Shown one piece after another: positions 20,649-21,335 of a stretch of DNA of 21,335 nucleotides. The position numbers were made by a program, and so were the translations under genes. The DNA comes from a virus: positions 1-21,335 of IMG/VR virus record IMGVR_UViG_3300017752_000210; one strand, 5' to 3'. Below the pieces are notes generated by a model. That model was not told the origin of the DNA. It worked only from the letters and a program-made list of their open reading frames with translations, and searched no databases. Positions within the stretch are counted from its first letter, which is position 1, and each line of letters begins with the position of its first letter.

Positions 20649-20948
20649 ATGGCCAACATCAAATCAAATAAGGTTCGCAAGCAGGTTTTAGCAGAATACA
20701 ACACTTGCTGCGCAGCTTGCGGTTGCACCGACACTGAAGCGCTACAGATTGACCATGTTATCCCACAATCTAAAGGCGGATCTGATGAGATTGAAAACTT
20801 GCAGGTTCTTTGCTATGTTTGCAATACTCAGATCAAAGGCGCGGTTCAGACCCCTAAGCTTGACCCATCAAAGCCAAGCGGTTCGGTTGCCAAATGGCGT
20901 CGCGGTCGCATGGCCTTTCGCGCTTATATCAACGGCTTAAAGGCCTAA
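20649..20948 (+). CDS. HNH endonuclease, plus strand
   Basis: This 99-residue protein has a complete HNH zinc fold. It contains CCAACG (Cys21, Cys24), LQIDHVIPQSKGGSDEIENL (Asp35-His36 and Asn50), and CYVCN (Cys55, Cys58, Asn59). A basic C-terminal tail follows (KWRRGRMAFRAY) that may bind DNA. A strong GGAGGA precedes the ATG. It has its own promoter and is flanked by copies of a 51-bp repeat, with a 14-bp hairpin across its stop. Its codons look more GC-rich than those of the fibre genes. This looks like a self-contained mobile or moron unit, or a restriction-like nuclease. It is unlike the HNH at 9741-10118 outside the core motif. Confidence 0.85.
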   Translation: MANIKSNKVRKQVLAEYNTCCAACGCTDTEALQIDHVIPQSKGGSDEIENLQVLCYVCNTQIKGAVQTPKLDPSKPSGSVAKWRRGRMAFRAYINGLKA

Positions 20949-20959
20949 GCCGTTGATAT
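20926..20959 (+). terminator. 14-bp perfect hairpin across the HNH stop codon
   Basis: ATATCAACGGCTTA (20926-20939) and TAAGCCGTTGATAT (20946-20959) form a perfect 14-bp stem with a 6-base loop, AAGGCC. It covers the last codons and stop of the HNH gene. It has no T-tract on either strand, so it is not a classic terminator. mRNA protection, a pause site or a binding site for the nuclease are alternatives. Confidence 0.6.
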
Positions 20960-20964
20960 CCTTA

Positions 20965-21015
20965 ACAAATAAAAATGACAACTCATTGATTTTATTGGAA
21001 ACTATTTTCACTTTA
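20965..21015 (+). repeat. 51-bp promoter-associated direct repeat, copy 2
   Basis: This is copy 2 of the element at 20541-20591, with four substitutions. It ends 4 bases before the -35 of the next promoter (21020), the same spacing as copy 1. Confidence 0.88.
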
Positions 21016-21019
21016 CCTC

Positions 21020-21048
21020 TTGATTTATGCGACTAAAAGGCTTATATA
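21020..21048 (+). promoter_or_regulatory. Sigma70-like promoter for the small acidic ORF
   Basis: TTGATT (21020-21025), a 17-base spacer and TATATA (21043-21048) give a good promoter. An alternative -10, TATAAT, lies 4 bases further on. Together with the repeat it repeats the geometry of the HNH promoter. Confidence 0.68.
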
Positions 21049-21077
21049 TAATATATAAGATAATGAAAGGAAATAAA

Positions 21078-21227
21078 ATGGATTTCGATTTAGACATGCT
21101 AGAAAAAGAAATGGACGCAATGACTCGCGAAATGTCTAGCGAGGAACTTGCAGCAATGGAACAGGAAGTTAAAGACAACTTTTTGTTTGGACAATCATTT
21201 GACGAAATTTTCGGAGGATCAAATTAA
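21078..21227 (+). CDS. Small acidic helical protein
   Basis: This 49-residue protein opens MDFDLDMLEKEMDAMTREM. It is strongly acidic and predicted helical, ending FDEIFGGSN. The frame is open further upstream (21027), but that start would precede the transcription start implied by the -10 at 21043-21048. The ATG at 21078 has AAGGA with a 7-base gap. It is the first gene after the second 51-bp element and overlaps the next gene (TAATG). Small acidic phage proteins made early can bind host proteins or mimic DNA; nothing specific is visible. Confidence 0.65.
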   Translation: MDFDLDMLEKEMDAMTREMSSEELAAMEQEVKDNFLFGQSFDEIFGGSN

Positions 21228-21335
21228 TGTTTATCAATCATCGTAAAACTGCCAAGGTAAAAGCAATTCTTTTCGCTGCTCTTTTTGCCAAGGCAATTCT
21301 GCTCTTATCTGGATCAGCGTTCGGCATGTCACATC
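21227..21335 (+). CDS. Small exported/membrane protein, 5' part (runs off right edge)
   Basis: This is the first 36 codons of a frame starting at ATG 21227, overlapping the previous stop (TAATG). GGAGG lies 9 bases upstream. The translation begins MFINHRKTAKVKAILFAAL, then a hydrophobic stretch (FAKAILLLSGSAFG). This gives a basic N-terminus followed by a signal or membrane segment. The remainder is outside the window. Confidence 0.55.
   Translation, partial: MFINHRKTAKVKAILFAALFAKAILLLSGSAFGMSH

Overview
The window is part of a tailed double-stranded DNA phage genome, or possibly a prophage. It carries an HK97-type head, a terminase, and a siphovirus-like long-tail module (tail terminator, major tail protein, frameshifting tail chaperones, start of the tape measure). 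The DNA is AT-rich. The tail-fibre proteins resemble those of marine phages: one opens MANVKITDLTELAAADL, and one has an N-terminal LQFRRGTT tail-fibre head. A marine bacterial host is therefore likely, but the host cannot be named. I see no integrase, tRNA or CRISPR array.

Layout. Almost everything from base 1 to about 20,300 is one long minus-strand gene train with short overlaps (ATGA, TAATG, GTGA). In transcription order (high to low coordinates) it runs as follows. A strong sigma70-like promoter at 20,359-20,387 precedes a small zinc-ribbon protein, a secreted or anchored protein, a Trp/Cys-rich protein and a paralogue of the tail terminator. Next come TerS and a small unknown. Then come an SGNH-like hydrolase, a sulfotransferase-like protein and a second SGNH hydrolase. 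Four or five tail-fibre or baseplate proteins follow, including a tail-collar fibre, then a coiled-coil/TM holin-like protein. TerL, a glycosyltransferase-like protein, an HNH endonuclease and the portal come next. After these lie a single protease-scaffold-capsid polyprotein, a head-tail connector with an inserted LamG-like domain, an unknown neck protein, the tail terminator and the major tail protein. A structured leader and the two tail chaperones lead into the tape measure, which runs off the left edge. A divergent intergenic region (about 20,300-20,648) separates this from plus-strand genes at the right edge: an HNH endonuclease and two small ORFs. Both plus-strand units are driven by promoters sharing a 51-bp upstream element.

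How the genes work together. TerS, TerL and possibly the HNH nucleases package DNA through the portal into a capsid. The protease, acidic scaffold and major capsid protein of that capsid lie in one reading frame. An internal Shine-Dalgarno/ATG would make capsid protein separately and in excess. Connector, neck and terminator proteins join head to tail. The chaperones assemble the tail around the tape measure, with a clear A AAA AAC slippery site fusing the upstream chaperone to the downstream one. Fibres, hydrolases, the sulfotransferase-like protein, the glycosyltransferase and the LamG domain suggest heavy investment in carbohydrate recognition or modification.

The most interesting points are: the nested capsid start; the LamG insertion in the connector; the switch-like RNA between the major tail protein and the chaperones; the 51-bp promoter module; and two tail-terminator paralogues in one phage.
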